The position numbers and the translations under genes are program-made. From NCBI GenBank assembly GCA_946902875.1, contig OX336343.1, forward strand, positions 10,529,754-10,593,753: a stretch of 64,000 nucleotides of DNA, in the 5' to 3' direction. Positions 34,722 through 45,769 of the stretch are shown in pieces. Position 1 is the stretch's first letter. Each line of letters opens with the position of its first letter. The notes beneath the pieces were generated by a model. It worked only from the letters and a program-made list of their open reading frames with translations, did no database searches and was not told where the DNA came from. The DNA comes from Nematopogon swammerdamellus. Its lineage: Eukaryota; Arthropoda; Insecta; Lepidoptera; Adelidae.

Positions 34722-37700
34722 TTACATTGTAGGTAGATTTGTGAACCATGGGTGTAGTTCTGGTGGAATTACTTTTTTTTCGCAAAGGGTCTTGAGATCT
34801 TTTAGTTTTTCTTTGGTAATCGGTAGTGGTTCCTGGTACAGCTTAGGGATGTCTCCAATTCCTGCGTCTTCTGCATCTCTTGTACGTGCTCTCCTTTTGC
34901 GTCTGACATCAATTACTTGATAGGGATTGTCGTAGTCATATTTATACAGAATTTTGTTTGGAAGGCTCTTCTCGTATCTGAAACATTTAACTTTTAGCCA
35001 GTTGACAATGTCGTTGTTTTCATTCAGTGATTTGTTTTGTATCAGCTGCGAAGCTAGTGATTTTAAATCTAAGAAGTCTTCGTGTAAGAGTCTTGTCACG
35101 ATATATGGAGGATTTTTGTTTCGTCCCCTAGTGGAGCGCGCTTTTTCCTTAATCAATCCATTGATGTGGGCTTACGACTTTCTTGTGTCTCGATTCGAAC
35201 TCAATTGCGCTGTGCATTGAATCCGCGTTCATATGGCTATGCCCGCTTTCAAAAAACTTGTGTTCGATAATGTCAATATCTGTTGTTTGAACAATGTGCA
35301 GCATAAGTGCTGCGACTTGTACGTTGCGGTTTTGTCCCCCGCAAGTGTCAGAGTACAACACTACCTCTTTTATTTCTTTAGAGATTTGTGTCAGGTACTT
35401 GTACAGGCACGTTCCGATCTCACAACTGCCTTTCTTACCATCGATCTCCGTCCATACATAGCAGTACCCATTTTTGGGTTGTTTCTCTTCGTAAATCGTT
35501 AAATTGTAAAGGTTCAGTTTTCTAAGGTAGTACACCACAGACTCCTTTGATTTAGGAATCTGCAGTATAGCCTGTAAATCAAAAGACGAGGACATGAAGT
35601 TTTTATCTTCTGCAGATCTCTTAATGTCTTCATTCGTCTGTTTTTCAGCATCATGCTTTCTTTTTAGGTGTTGTTCGTGGTCTTCTTTCAGCTTTAATTT
35701 CTCTTCTTCAGCAGCACTATCAAAGGAAGTGCATGTCATGCACAAATCCTTTTTAGGTCTGTGGAAGGACAGATTGAATTTTGTGCAAAAAATTCTGCGG
35801 TATGTTATTTGAGACACGGGTGGTTCATGGGTTTTTTCGCAGTCTCTTTGTAAAGGTCGTACATTTTGATAATTGTTAGGCCAGGTTCCAGATACAGACG
35901 TCTTGTATCTTTACGCGTGTAATGACTCTCTACCTTCGGGAAACTGTTTATGTGATCCTCAACCTTTTTTACTTTATCGTCGGCCGTTTTGTTGTGGGGA
36001 GTTTTTTTCCCACGTTTGTCAGATCCACCAAATGTTCCTTGTTCATTTATGTTCTCAAATGCTGTAAGAATAGCTCGGTTAGAGATACACAAAGTGGCAG
36101 CAAAGAATGCAGCACACACTCGTACTTTCTCTCCTTCTTTCCTCAAGTAGTATTTTTTGCAATCCTTTCGTAATTTCGCATTTTCTTTGCGAGGCCTTCG
36201 GCTCTTAACAGGTTCACTGGTTATGCTAGTTAGGATGAAATCCCTCTGCCTTTCATAAATATGAAGATTCCAATAAAATTTGCACAAATTTAACCTGTCT
36301 TCAGGTGAAAAATTCTCAGAGCACTTGTAGCTGCACTTGCAGTCAATGTATTTAGGTTCTTTAGCTTTCATTGTCTTTTTTTGTTGATTAGCGTATTCCA
36401 GGCAATTATCTCTTTTATTTTTTTCAATATTTACTTTCCAGGTTGTTGGATCAGCTTTGCGCCATCGAGAACCTTTCCCTTTGCGTGCAATAGTAGATGT
36501 ATCTGCAAATGAAGCAGCAGGTGACATCTGAGTAGAAACAGACGTCGATGGTGTGTCAATCAGATTGTCAAATAATGGAATTAGATGTGGATCTGTAGAT
36601 GGCGTGGTCGGAGATCCAACTGCTTCCTGGTACATGTGTGGGTCGACGAATGGCGAAATGGATATGTCAGTGACTTGCAATGGAACGTTAATAGTATTAA
36701 ACAGGACTTCACTGTTCTGCGAAGGGACGTCAATGCAATGCAATGGCCCGTGAATGTTTTAGGAGAAACATTGGTGCTTAGCGATGAGGCATCAACCTTT
36801 GGCGATGGAATGCCGTTATTCTGTGATGGGACATCTATGTTATGCAATGAGACGTCGGTGTTTGTAGGAGGAAAGTCCGTGTTTGTAAGAGCAACATCGG
36901 CGTTTCTAGGAGAAATGTCGTCGGTGTTTGTAGGAGAAATAGCGTCGGTGTTTGAAGATGGAAAATCGGCGTTTCGCAGTAGATTGTCGCCCTTTGACGA
37001 AGGAAAGCTGATGTTTTGCAACGTGAAATCGATGCTCTGGAATGGGACGTCGGAGTTTGTAGGAGGATCGTCCATGTCTGTAGGAGGAACGTCGTCGGTG
37101 TTTGGAGATAGAAAATCGAAGTTTTGAATTACACTGTCACTGTCACCCTTTGCCGATGGGACGCCCGACGTCAAATCGAAGTTCTGCAATGATGATGATG
37201 AAACGACGCTGTGTGGCGATGGAACGTAATATGAAGGATCCTGTACACTATCATCCGAGTTGCTATCCAGCAAAAATGAATACTGGTTCTGCATGGCACC
37301 TGCTATTTGAATTTGTTCTTGTGTCAGAGGGCTTTCTGGTTTCAAGTCTGATTCTGAAACAAACACATACAAATAATTAGGCTCGCCGCGTTAATAAAAC
37401 AGGAGCAGGGGGAACTCATATTTACCTACAAAATTACCTACAATACAATACCAACGTCAGACATAGGTACGTGACTGTTTATAAATAAGGACCTACCTAT
37501 ACAACAGGAGATACGAGGACGTCAAAAGTACGTTGAAACGTTTCGATAAAATGTACCACGCCAGTGCTCACTTGGCTTCGGACAACGTAAACATTACAAC
37601 AATACAAAAGGAAACTAGTAATAAAGTTATAACACTCACCTTTTTGATTGACAGGAAAGTTTTCGTTCTCCGATGATTTTTGCACCATCTCCATCATTCT

Positions 37701-37760
37701 TTCAGTTCTTTGACATTTTGACTTTGTTTTAACACGATTACCAGAGTGGAAACGCTTCAT
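34722..37760 (-). pseudogene. Transposase-like gene with GQNRN and HSHM motifs, two exons, frameshifted
   Basis: Exon 1 (37640-37760) encodes 40 basic residues and ends at a good donor (AAAGGTGAGTG). Exon 2 starts at 37353 after TGTTTCAG and joins in phase 1. The N-terminal 220 residues are a low-complexity Ser/Pro/Asn/Asp repeat (NTD, NADFPSSN, DVPSQN). A Cys-rich stretch follows (CKCSYKC), then a catalytic-looking domain with WTEIDGKKGSCE, LYSDTCGGQNRN and SGHSHMNADSMHSAIE. These motifs are common in large uncharacterised insect proteins that resemble transposases (DUF7869-like). I infer an RNase H-like nuclease. Three frame changes break it near 36745, 35812 and 35152. Confidence 0.82.
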
Positions 37761-38530
37761 TTTGGTCCAAATTAAACTTTTTTAACTTGATAACCTAAAA
37801 TTACAACAGCTCACGATGTCGTGTACGCATTAGATGAACAAATTCGCTCAGCTGCTGCCTGAGTTGCCATCCACGATTCAGTATCGCCATGCACAAAATT
37901 CAAATTTATGTCGACTTAATGCATTGGCGAGTGTAGTTGTTAACAACAACCACTTCAAGTAATATCGACTAGAACACATTAAGTCCGACTTAGTGCTTTT
38001 CACTGTACGTTTTTGAGGATGTTTCTAAAAATCTCGTCTTCTTAAATTCACTAAGTGACTTAATGTATTCTTGAAAATGATTTCGTTAAGTCGAAGTAAG
38101 CTGATCCCGCAACATAAAATGCATTAAGTCACTTAATGCTTTCTTGTAGAATAGAATTTTAAGGCGAATTATCGAAATTATATTTACGTAATCACACTAA
38201 GTAGACTTAATGCATTCCTGAAGAATTACATTTTGCCATTCACACAATAAAACACTTACAGTAAAGCACTAATTGTACTTAGTGTATTTACGTTGACTAT
38301 AATTCAACAATAATCTGAATTTTGAGGCATTACATTCGAACCAAGTCCTTTAATGCATTTTGCTTGTACAAAACAGATCTATTAAGACTTAATGCTATAG
38401 CTATCTTTGGACCTCGTCAGTGTACGACTAAGTGTGTTTTTGAAGATTGTAGAGCAAAATATTTGGAACAAAACTGTATCATTAAGTCAAATTCGACTTT
38501 TTTTGACTTAGTGCATTCTTGAAGTAAGCC
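37761..38530. repeat. Subterminal repeat array of the transposon
   Basis: Copies of ACTTAATGCATTCTTGAAG or close variants occur near 37916, 37980, 38050, 38110, 38200, 38265, 38345, 38385, 38430 and 38485, several as back-to-back pairs (ATTAAGTCACTTAAT). Such arrays commonly act as transposase-binding sites, which is inference here. Confidence 0.8.
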
Positions 38531-38534
38531 CTCG

Positions 38535-39200
38535 TGTAGAGATCATTTACATCCATGGCAGAGATATACTTGTAAGACATAAATGTCTATAAAGACGTCT
38601 AGGTACAGAGGAATAGCTCAAGATATACCTGGAAATATATTTCACCCGCTTTAGGGAAGGTGTTCGCGACGTATCGACAGCCTGTGTGTGGGTGTCGCCG
38701 GTCCCAAATATAATTTTCAGCGTAGCGTCTACACACAAAATATTTACATACCTATCACTCGCACGCACCTATCACAGGTAGCGACACGGTGTCCCGTGAT
38801 CCGGAATTAAAATAGAGTATTTTGTAGAATCGGCGCGTTCAACTCGTAATTTTAAAAATTTATTTGAACTTAAATGTGAATAGGATTCTTCAGGGTCCGT
38901 ACCAAAAATAGTATAAAGAGGCTTTTGTGGCGAGTTATCCGTGTGTCGGTTATGCGTATAACGCAGTATAATTTATTGCACATAGTAATAAAGGAAAAGT
39001 TAAAAAAAAATTGGTTGTCTGTAAAGTCGGTTTACGGACGATAGTTTTACGTGATAACGTCATAAAGTGGTAAGACTACGCATGTCGTTTTTGTTACGAT
39101 TGTATTTCCGAAAATAATTCTTAGGTGGTTATAAAAAAAACTAAACACCCTAAAAAAATTTAAACACCGTAACATTGCTTAAAAAAGAAAAAAAAAAACA
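38535..39200. other. Intergenic region
   Basis: No coding or known repeat signal was recognised apart from A-runs at 39000-39030 and 39130-39200. Confidence 0.4.
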
Positions 39201-39280
39201 AACAAATTTTGAAGGATTCGAACCCATGGTCAAAAAATACAAATCCTACACTGTTACCACTGAGCCACGAAATCACATAA
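39200..39280 (-). mobile_element. tRNA-derived SINE head
   Basis: On the minus strand CGTGGCTCAGTGGTAACAG (box A) and GGGTTCGAATCCTTC (perfect box B) lie 34 bp apart, and the sequence runs into an A-rich tail at 39200-39175. The stems do not close as a functional tRNA. Confidence 0.65.
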
Positions 39281-39744
39281 ACGACCAAACGAATATCGGA
39301 TTCCTTTGGTTCGCTTTCGGCTTGGGCCGATTGTGTCTCTCTATCGCTTGTTACGCGCTCTCGCTTGCACACACAGGCTCAGATGGAACGTGACATTTTT
39401 TCGCGCGTGCAGCCGGTGTTCATCAATTTATAAGACGTGACGTTATCACGTCAAAAAGAAAAGTTAAATGCAAGTGATTACTTGAAAAAAAACACGCATA
39501 AAATTATATATTTTATAGATTTGGGACATTCCTGTTACACCTCTCCACACTCACGTGACCCTGTCAACATGTCAAGCTTACAAAATATGCCGGATCTGAC
39601 GCTTATGAAAATGCAGAGCGTTTTGCATTTTCTCATCATGCGGGACGTCGCAAAAACACTTCTTCGGACGAAAAGAATTCATTTTGTACGTGAAATTGTA
39701 CAACATTTAATCATAAATTTTTTATTTATTTATATTTTTGTTGA
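39281..39744. other. Intergenic region
   Basis: No gene was recognised. Short frames around 39440-39770 lack any domain. Confidence 0.35.
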
Positions 39745-39975
39745 AAGCGCAACGTGTGACGACGAGTAACCCATAAGGTGTCTACCGACGCCGTTAGACA
39801 TTCGGTCGTATGTGGGACAGGTCACGCTCCTCTCGAAGGACCCGAGACTGTACCTGGGAGGAAATATATGGGCAGAGAGAGCATTCCATAGTTTACCGTT
39901 TCTATAGATAGCGAAAAGACCTGCAGAAGCGATTGGTAAGTGTACGCATCCGCGGTAATCCAAATTTCCCTTGCC
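39745..39975 (-). mobile_element. LINE family C, C-terminal/3' fragment
   Basis: It is the minus-strand counterpart of the 25445 tail. In plus orientation it shows GCGCAACGTGTGACGACGAG, CCATAAGGTGTCTACCGACG and CCAAATTTCCCTTGCCCCTT. A decayed C-terminal frame (GLFAIYRNGKLWNALSAHIF) matches the end of CR1-like ORF2. Confidence 0.7.
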
Positions 39976-39984
39976 CCTTACTAG

Positions 39985-40190
39985 GTGGTAGGTTGGTACC
40001 ACCGTACTGGATGTAAGGTGGCCGCATAGCAGCCTCGATTATGTTCTCCTTTAGTCCAGTATAGCCAGCAATCCAGGGAAGTCTCCGGTATGGCACCTAC
40101 CTTCTCGGAGGTGATATTGGCTGGTCGGAGCATGTGCTTTGGCCCCTCCGACTCAGCCACCCATACCGGATTACATAAAAAAAAACTCCC
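39985..40190 (+). mobile_element. Repeat tail with LINE-like end
   Basis: It contains GGTGATATTGGCTGGTCGG, CCGACTCAGCCACCCATACC and a poly-A tail at 40178. This is similar in layout to the LINE-A 3' UTR (CACAGCCACCCGTGCC), with a SINE-body-like upstream part. It may be a hybrid of two old fragments. Confidence 0.5.
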
Positions 40191-40344
40191 ACGTATCTCA
40201 CGTTCGGCAAAGCTTATTTTGTATTTATTTATACATTGGGTCCTTCGTATCCAAAGAACACGAACACTCGCTCTTTGTTCGCATCCCTCACGCCATCTAT
40301 CCGTGACCGTTCATACTTTGTAGTTAAATGACCATTCGGTAGAT

Positions 40345-40800
40345 GGCGCTTTTAATTTTGTTGGCATATCCGCCATAATAACACATATTCTGTGAAAATT
40401 TCAACCGGCTATAGAGCGTTCCAACTAAATCTTCCCTTCGCCGTTATGTTGGCTCCACTGCCAGTGTCACTGTCAGTGCTTAAATTCCTGTTGCCAGATT
40501 GTGAAGATTATATTACCTAATAATGTAATAGGTATTTACCATATAATAAATACGGTAAATACTGATAATTACATGTGAATCTGTACACATAGCAACCCTC
40601 AACGCTGTTTTGACAGATAGACAGTGGAGCCAACATAACGGCGAAGGGAAGATTTATATGGAACGCTCTCTACCTATTACCGGGGTTAAAAAGACACAGC
40701 CTTTGGACAGACAGCGTAGGATTAGTAATAGGCTTCCGTATGATTACGGAGCCCTAAAACCCAATATCCGTGTCATTGTGGCAAACCCGAAGATTAATTT
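40345..40800. repeat. Dispersed insect repeat, interrupted by a MITE
   Basis: The flanking sequence (TATCCGCCATAATAACACAT ... ATTACCGGGGTTAAAAAGAC, then GGACAGACAG and GGCTTCCGTA) is another copy of the repeat at 61620-61790. A 260-bp MITE splits it at 40411-40671. Confidence 0.75.
40411..40671. mobile_element. MITE with about 50-bp inverted arms
   Basis: Arms ATAGAGCGTTCCAACTAAAT... (40411-40461) and ...ATTTATATGGAACGCTCTC (40620-40671) are inverted copies sharing CTTCCCTTCGCCGTTATGTT. The uninterrupted paralogous site is near 61670. The interior has no coding potential. Confidence 0.8.
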
Positions 40801-41151
40801 AGTCTGCCCTCCCCATAGGTACGTGACGTAATGTAAAATGATATTACTCCGATTTCATATAACACCAGACATATTCCGATTATTCTTACTACTTCATATC
40901 CGTGTCATGCGGCGCAAATTGATAGTATTGCTGAGCTCAGAAGCGCTGAGCCACGAAGACGCGAATAAAGATGACGAAAAAAAAAACTAAAATGGCTGGA
41001 TGAAGGGATTTACGAGGGCATCAAGCGGGTTCAGTACTCTCGAAGAAGAGCAATTTTCACGTCGAGTTGGTCTTGCTAGTAAATATATAAGACAAGATAA
41101 TCTTCTCATTTTTTACCTAGCTTACTTATTTATTATCTTTTTCTCTATTTT

Positions 41152-41452
41152 TTTTTCTATGGAAACTGACACGGTTGACTACATCACCTACAACGTCCGT
41201 GATGTCAGCCCATAACACCGGGTGAACTAAGTGTCATGTCAGTGCTTCCCCCTTTGATCGTGCCGGCTACACTGAACTGGTCGGAAAACACAAACTATTT
41301 ACATAGCCGTTTCAACCGACGTTTCATTCAGTGCGGTGGTACCAACCCGGGCGGGTTAAACCCTCCCACCAAGTAAGATTAGGAGGGAAGGGACCTACAG
41401 TTTTACGAGGAATCCGAACCTCGGTCAGCCTCCGACGGTCAGCGGTCACCCA
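41152..41452 (-). mobile_element. SINE with tRNA/5S-type head, truncated
   Basis: The minus-strand copy runs from the tail (TTTTTTTCTATGGAAACTGAC in plus orientation, 41149) to the 5S-like part (GACGGTCAGCGGTCACCCAT). It ends before box A. Confidence 0.88.
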
Positions 41453-41649
41453 TTTCTATAATATTCTAAGTCCTTGTCGAGTTTTCTTGGCTCTTCTTTC
41501 CTCGTTGAGCTAATAGTTTGGGTGGATAACGAATTATCCTGACTCGCCCAAGAGTTACCGACGGGATCACTAATAGGAAATGAAACTCAGGTAGAGTTAG
41601 GAACACAACAATTTCTATTTTATAACGCTTGTTATTTATTATCTACATT

Positions 41650-41975
41650 CTAATCAATGATATTATAAGTTAAAAGGAGGTAGATAGGTTATCTCAGCTC
41701 CCAAGCGGCACATTAAATACAAGACCACAGTCCTGTCTGAAGTTAGTCGCCCACCAACTACGCACGCGTTCGGACCGCTAACCACGAGCCGCTAACACAT
41801 CGAAAATGCCGTCGTGTGTAATGAATGCTGCGCTAATTCTAATAATTGTAAAAATACTATTCGAGTCGGCGTATCACTTTATAGTTCTTCCTCTCAACTT
41901 TCAAGGACGTGCCATGTGTGAGCACTGAATGTCATATAGATAACCTATCTTTCCTAAAATATCATTGATTCTAAT
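41650..41975. repeat. Candidate MITE with imperfect inverted ends
   Basis: The left end TCTAATCAATGATATTATAA...AGATAGGTTATCT is matched in inverted form by AGATAACCTATCT...AATATCATTGATTCTAA at 41936-41975. The interior has no recognisable gene. Confidence 0.55.
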
Positions 41976-42013
41976 AATTTAATCTGAGTGTTTTATGTGT
42001 TATTATTTATTAT

Positions 42014-42413
42014 TTACATGCAGAGTTTTTTATTGCTTCCGAACTGGGTTGCTGTGCCCGAGGTCGAAGTCTCAGGCGCAGGCAATTTCACCCCTGAGGA
42101 GGTTGCCAGTCCGGCTTGGAGGCTCGCTTGGAGGCGGACTAATGTCGTTGAGGAAAGGATATTAACCCGCCATTTCAAGATTTGTGGATTGTAGGAGTAG
42201 AGAAAGATATTTCCCGGCAGCCCGTTCCACACCTTTACAGTGCGACAAAAGAATAATTTAGAGAATCGAAGAACTCTTCTGTCAACTACAAAGGGGTGTT
42301 CCGAGAATGGCGGCTTTGGCGAAGGCGAACAGAAGGAGGAGGGATGAGGGAAGCAAGTTGGTCAGAGCAGCGGTCATAGTAGTACCGATAAAACAGGCTC
42401 AAGATACTGATTG
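42014..42413 (-). mobile_element. LINE family A, 3' fragment
   Basis: The minus-strand sequence reads LFYRYYYDRCSDQ, then KVWNGLPGNIF and RWRVN-like ends, followed by the LINE-A 3' UTR and an AATAAAAAAC tail at its lower-coordinate edge. One frame change occurs near 42260. It is closest to the 21796 copy. Confidence 0.82.
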
Positions 42414-42825
42414 AAACTTCATGAGCTGATATTTTTTTTAACAATCAAAGTTAACCATAATTTCCAATAATGTCAACCTATAATTTTATTCCTCATCAAT
42501 CAAAGGCTGACTGAAACAAACCACTTGCAGTGATAAGTCCGCCTTTGTTCAAGCCTGTATTTTTTGTTTCTTTCTGTGCACTGCTTTTCTTTCAATTGTG
42601 TAGAATTAATGCTTTATATTCTATTGTAATTATTTAATGTTAATAGATAATAATGAAGAAATTATTTAACCTTTAATAATTAATATTCATATATATAGTT
42701 TCTGTTGGTTATCGGATTGGCGAAATTAATATAACCAGTTCAAATGAGCAAATGCGATGGGATTTTGAGAGGTCTCCCTGAGAGACCTCTATTACTAGTT
42801 CAAGAACTCAGTTCTCTGCCAACCA

Positions 42826-43120
42826 TCGTGTGGGGCCGGTACTTTAAAAGAATATCCCCACTGCATCTTTCCCCGTGTATGTCGTAAAAGGCGACTAAGG
42901 GATATGACTCCCTTCTTATATTACTAGGTTGGTACCACCGCACTGAATGAAAGGTCGGTCGAAACGGCTATTAGTTTGTGTTTTCCGTCCAGTTCAGTGT
43001 AGTCGGCACGACCGAAGGGAAGCACTGGGTGGCACCACGTTCACCCGGTGTTATGGGCTGACATCACGGATGTTGTAGGTGATGTAGCGAACCGTGTCAG
43101 TAACCATAAAAAAAAAATCG
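42826..43120 (+). mobile_element. SINE copy with alternative head
   Basis: The head has GGGGCCGGTACTTTAAAAGA and GGCGACTAAGGGATATGACT, not the tRNA/5S head. The body and tail match the family (GGTTGGTACCACCGCACTGA ... AACCATAAAAAAAAA). Confidence 0.85.
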
Positions 43121-45200
43121 GCAGAGCGCTCATAAAAAAAAACCATTTATAGTTGAAAACTTTATTTCTGCCCCCCCCCCCCCCCCCACCCCCCTCGTAT
43201 AGCGAAACAAAAAGAATTTCTGCACAGCACAAAGTGAAATAAACAAAGTACATGTAATTAATTAGTAAAGCTTCTAGATCTAAACCAGCGAGTCTTTGTT
43301 TTTTTGCCCAGTCTGTTACTCAACTCAATCAGTGTGTCGATAGTAACTCCGCCCGCGTAGCCCACGGGACGAGGCGGGCGGCAGCGGCGGCGACGCGGCG
43401 CACAGTGCAGCGTCCCGAAGAAAAGTCCGGACGTTTGCCATTTTCTCAAATGTCCCAGAATCCAAAAAAAAATACTATCGCCCATTCTACAAGATCATAG
43501 CTATAACAATGAATAGCTTTTATTTTTTTCACCATACTCTAACATTTTTTAATTTAATCCGGAAAATACCTCTGCCAGGAAATTTCAATGTATTGCATTA
43601 AATACGGTGAAATGTATTATTTTCTGTCGCCTTTCTTATTTAATATTTATAACTTTTGGGTAATAATGGGTTCAAATGGTATATCACAGAATATATAAAT
43701 GTAAGCATATGGCCATTTTAGTAAATAACGTAATTTTTATAGACTAGTTTTAGGGAATCGATCAAATAATCTGAAGTGAAATATTTAAACATCAAGAAAG
43801 TAAAAAGTCCAAAACGGTCCAAGAAATGATTATTGCTGCGTTATAGATTAGCTATTGGACTTTAGCCAGTATGAAAATGGTAGCCATATGCAGCCATATC
43901 TTATATACTTTTTATGTTTGTTTACGATCGCGCCTAGCCGCGCCTGACGCTCAAAACGGCCGCTCTTTGTTTTGGTGACACATCACATCACAGTATTGTA
44001 TTTTTATGGTGTTATACTGTTCTTATAACAACATCACAATGAGCACTATTAAATACGTCTAATAAAATAACATATTGGGGGTCGAGTATTTTAAAATATA
44101 TATTTTAACGAGTCACCTTTAATTCTAATTTACTTTGATATTAGTTCATTAAGATCTCACAGTAGAAATGATTTTATACATCATGCACTATATCTTTATA
44201 CATAATAGGTATATCGCATAATATGTATACATAGCCGGTACTATAGTACCTTTATTTTTTGTGGTTTAGAGATAAATAATTTAGTATAAAAGTGAAGAAC
44301 TGGAACAACATTTTATTATTTTGTTTTAACACGACTACGTGCATACTGAAGCCATGGATCTACTGCAGCGAACCATTGATTTTTACGTTTAATTACGAGA
44401 CAATTCTTTGCCATTAAAATAATATAATTATAATATATTATTGACTCAAAAAGTGCTGGAAGTAATTGGAGAATCGTTTACATCCGGAGAACGAGCGACG
44501 ATCAAGACTTGGCAGAATGTGCACCTGAAGTAAATAGAGTTTAGAATAGTACATAATTAATTAAGGTACTTATCTTGTCTAATTTGTCATAATAAATTTA
44601 AAAAAAAAATGTTTCGCTGCAGTAGATCCATGACATGTCATTATTACGAATGTATTTTCTCTAGTTTATTTTTAAACGTAGTTTTTTATTTCATTTATTT
44701 TTTCTTTACTTTTTAATAAAAAAAATATAAATATGTAGATTTAATTTTAGTACTAATTTAATTTCGAAAGTTTAATTCTAATTTTGTTTAATTAATTTTC
44801 TAGTTATGATTATGACTGCTCTTGTTTTTAATTAAAAATATACATATTTAAATATACTATCGATGTTATGAATTCATATATATATCATCAATATCACCGT
44901 CAGCTCGGCAGCATTATCTGTCCGCGGTCACTGATGAACATAGGCTTCTCAATAAGCATACGATCTTTTATGCAAACTTAATATAAATACATAATATAAA
45001 ACTGTTGTAAAACTAAATAAAAAGCATTTCAATTTCTTTATTTTAATTTTTAACCTTTCCTGAATAAATAAAATAAATACCTTAACAAAAAAAATAAATC
45101 TTACACACAGCGCATATTTTGAATTTCAAATTAAAATAACTATAAATACTATTGCTGGATTTTTTTCAAATTTACAGAATTAGTAGCTAAACTATTCAAG
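43121..45200. other. Intergenic region with poly-C run, CpG-rich patch and small inverted repeat
   Basis: A C-run of about 18 plus CACCCCCC lies at 43171-43195. Bases 43345-43425 are CpG-rich. An exact 20-bp inverted pair (CATGGATCTACTGCAGCGAA at 44353-44372 and its complement at 44613-44632) bounds a 280-bp MITE-like unit. No gene is supported. Confidence 0.5.
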
Positions 45201-45306
45201 ATTATTCATGCAAAATGTCAGAGCATTACCTTGAAAAGTTTCTGAGAAATCAAGCGATGTCCGCAAAATCGTATTTTGGTTGCACTGTGCGGCGCCGCGA
45301 CGACGA

Positions 45307-45342
45307 CGCACACTGTGTCGCGCAGTATGGGAAGCTTGGTCA
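45307..45342. repeat. Perfect 36-bp inverted repeat, left arm
   Basis: CGCACACTGTGTCGCGCAGT and the following 16 bases recur exactly in inverted form at 49929-49964. The arms point inward and could be the terminal repeats of a 4.66-kb element. Flanks share CGACG, which is weak because both flanks are CGN-rich. Confidence 0.85.
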
Positions 45343-45500
45343 AAACTCCATGATGATGTTTTGTAACTTCTTTGTTCATGATTATTTAATATATACAATA
45401 TAGTTAATTTTCATGTAGGTAAGGTGAGCAAAAAAAAACAAATTTTTTTTTTGTACTTTTTATTTATTTTTAATACACCTAGTTATTTCTTGGAAGAGTA

Positions 45501-45749
45501 TTAATCGTATTCACCTTTCAGCCATTCTTCATATTTTGGATCACTGAACAAACGGTCTTTTTTTCGTTGCACTCTCACATAATACGATTTAAAAGTATAT
45601 TTAAATTTAATTAAGTTATTTTTCAAGCTTTGGCTATCTTCCTCCGAACATCGAGTTTTCTTCATCACATGTTGAAATCGTTCAACTTTGTGTCTAATTT
45701 TTTGCTGGATCCTTAAAACATATTTCGATCCGCGTACCTTCTGCAGGAT
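45501..45749 (-). CDS. Possible terminal exon of an unknown basic protein
   Basis: After a strong acceptor (T-run then CAG, 45752-45750) an 83-residue frame runs to a stop at 45501-45503. It is rich in Lys and Arg (QKVRGSKYVLRIQQKIRHK, YYVRVQRKKDRLFSDPKYEE) and probably helical. I do not recognise the family. It lies just inside the 36-bp inverted arm, so it may be the transposase remnant of that element. Confidence 0.35.
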   Translation of the reverse strand: MLQKVRGSKYVLRIQQKIRHKVERFQHVMKKTRCSEEDSQSLKNNLIKFKYTFKSYYVRVQRKKDRLFSDPKYEEWLKGEYD

Positions 45750-45769
45750 CTGAAAAAAAAAAAACAAAA

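Larger units (their letters stand above)
34388..38534. mobile_element. DNA transposon, 4.15 kb, with subterminal repeats
   Basis: The two ends are inverted copies (CGAGGGCTTACTTCAAGAAT..., continuing GCATTAAGTCA on the left and GCACTAAGTCA on the right). Exact borders are uncertain. If the ends are GGGC/GCCC the flanks are TCGA and TCGT, a possible imperfect 4-bp target duplication. Around ten variants of ACTTAATGCATTCTTG lie in both orientations in the right 600 bp, with fewer on the left. A spliced transposase gene fills the middle on the minus strand. Confidence 0.85.

Noticed and set aside
36585..37127. 180-residue plus-strand ORF
   Set aside because: It is antisense to the repetitive N-terminal part of the transposase and mirrors that repeat.
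39209..39276. tRNA gene on the minus strand
   Set aside because: Box A and box B are good, but the acceptor and anticodon stems do not pair and an A-rich tail follows, as in a tRNA-derived SINE.
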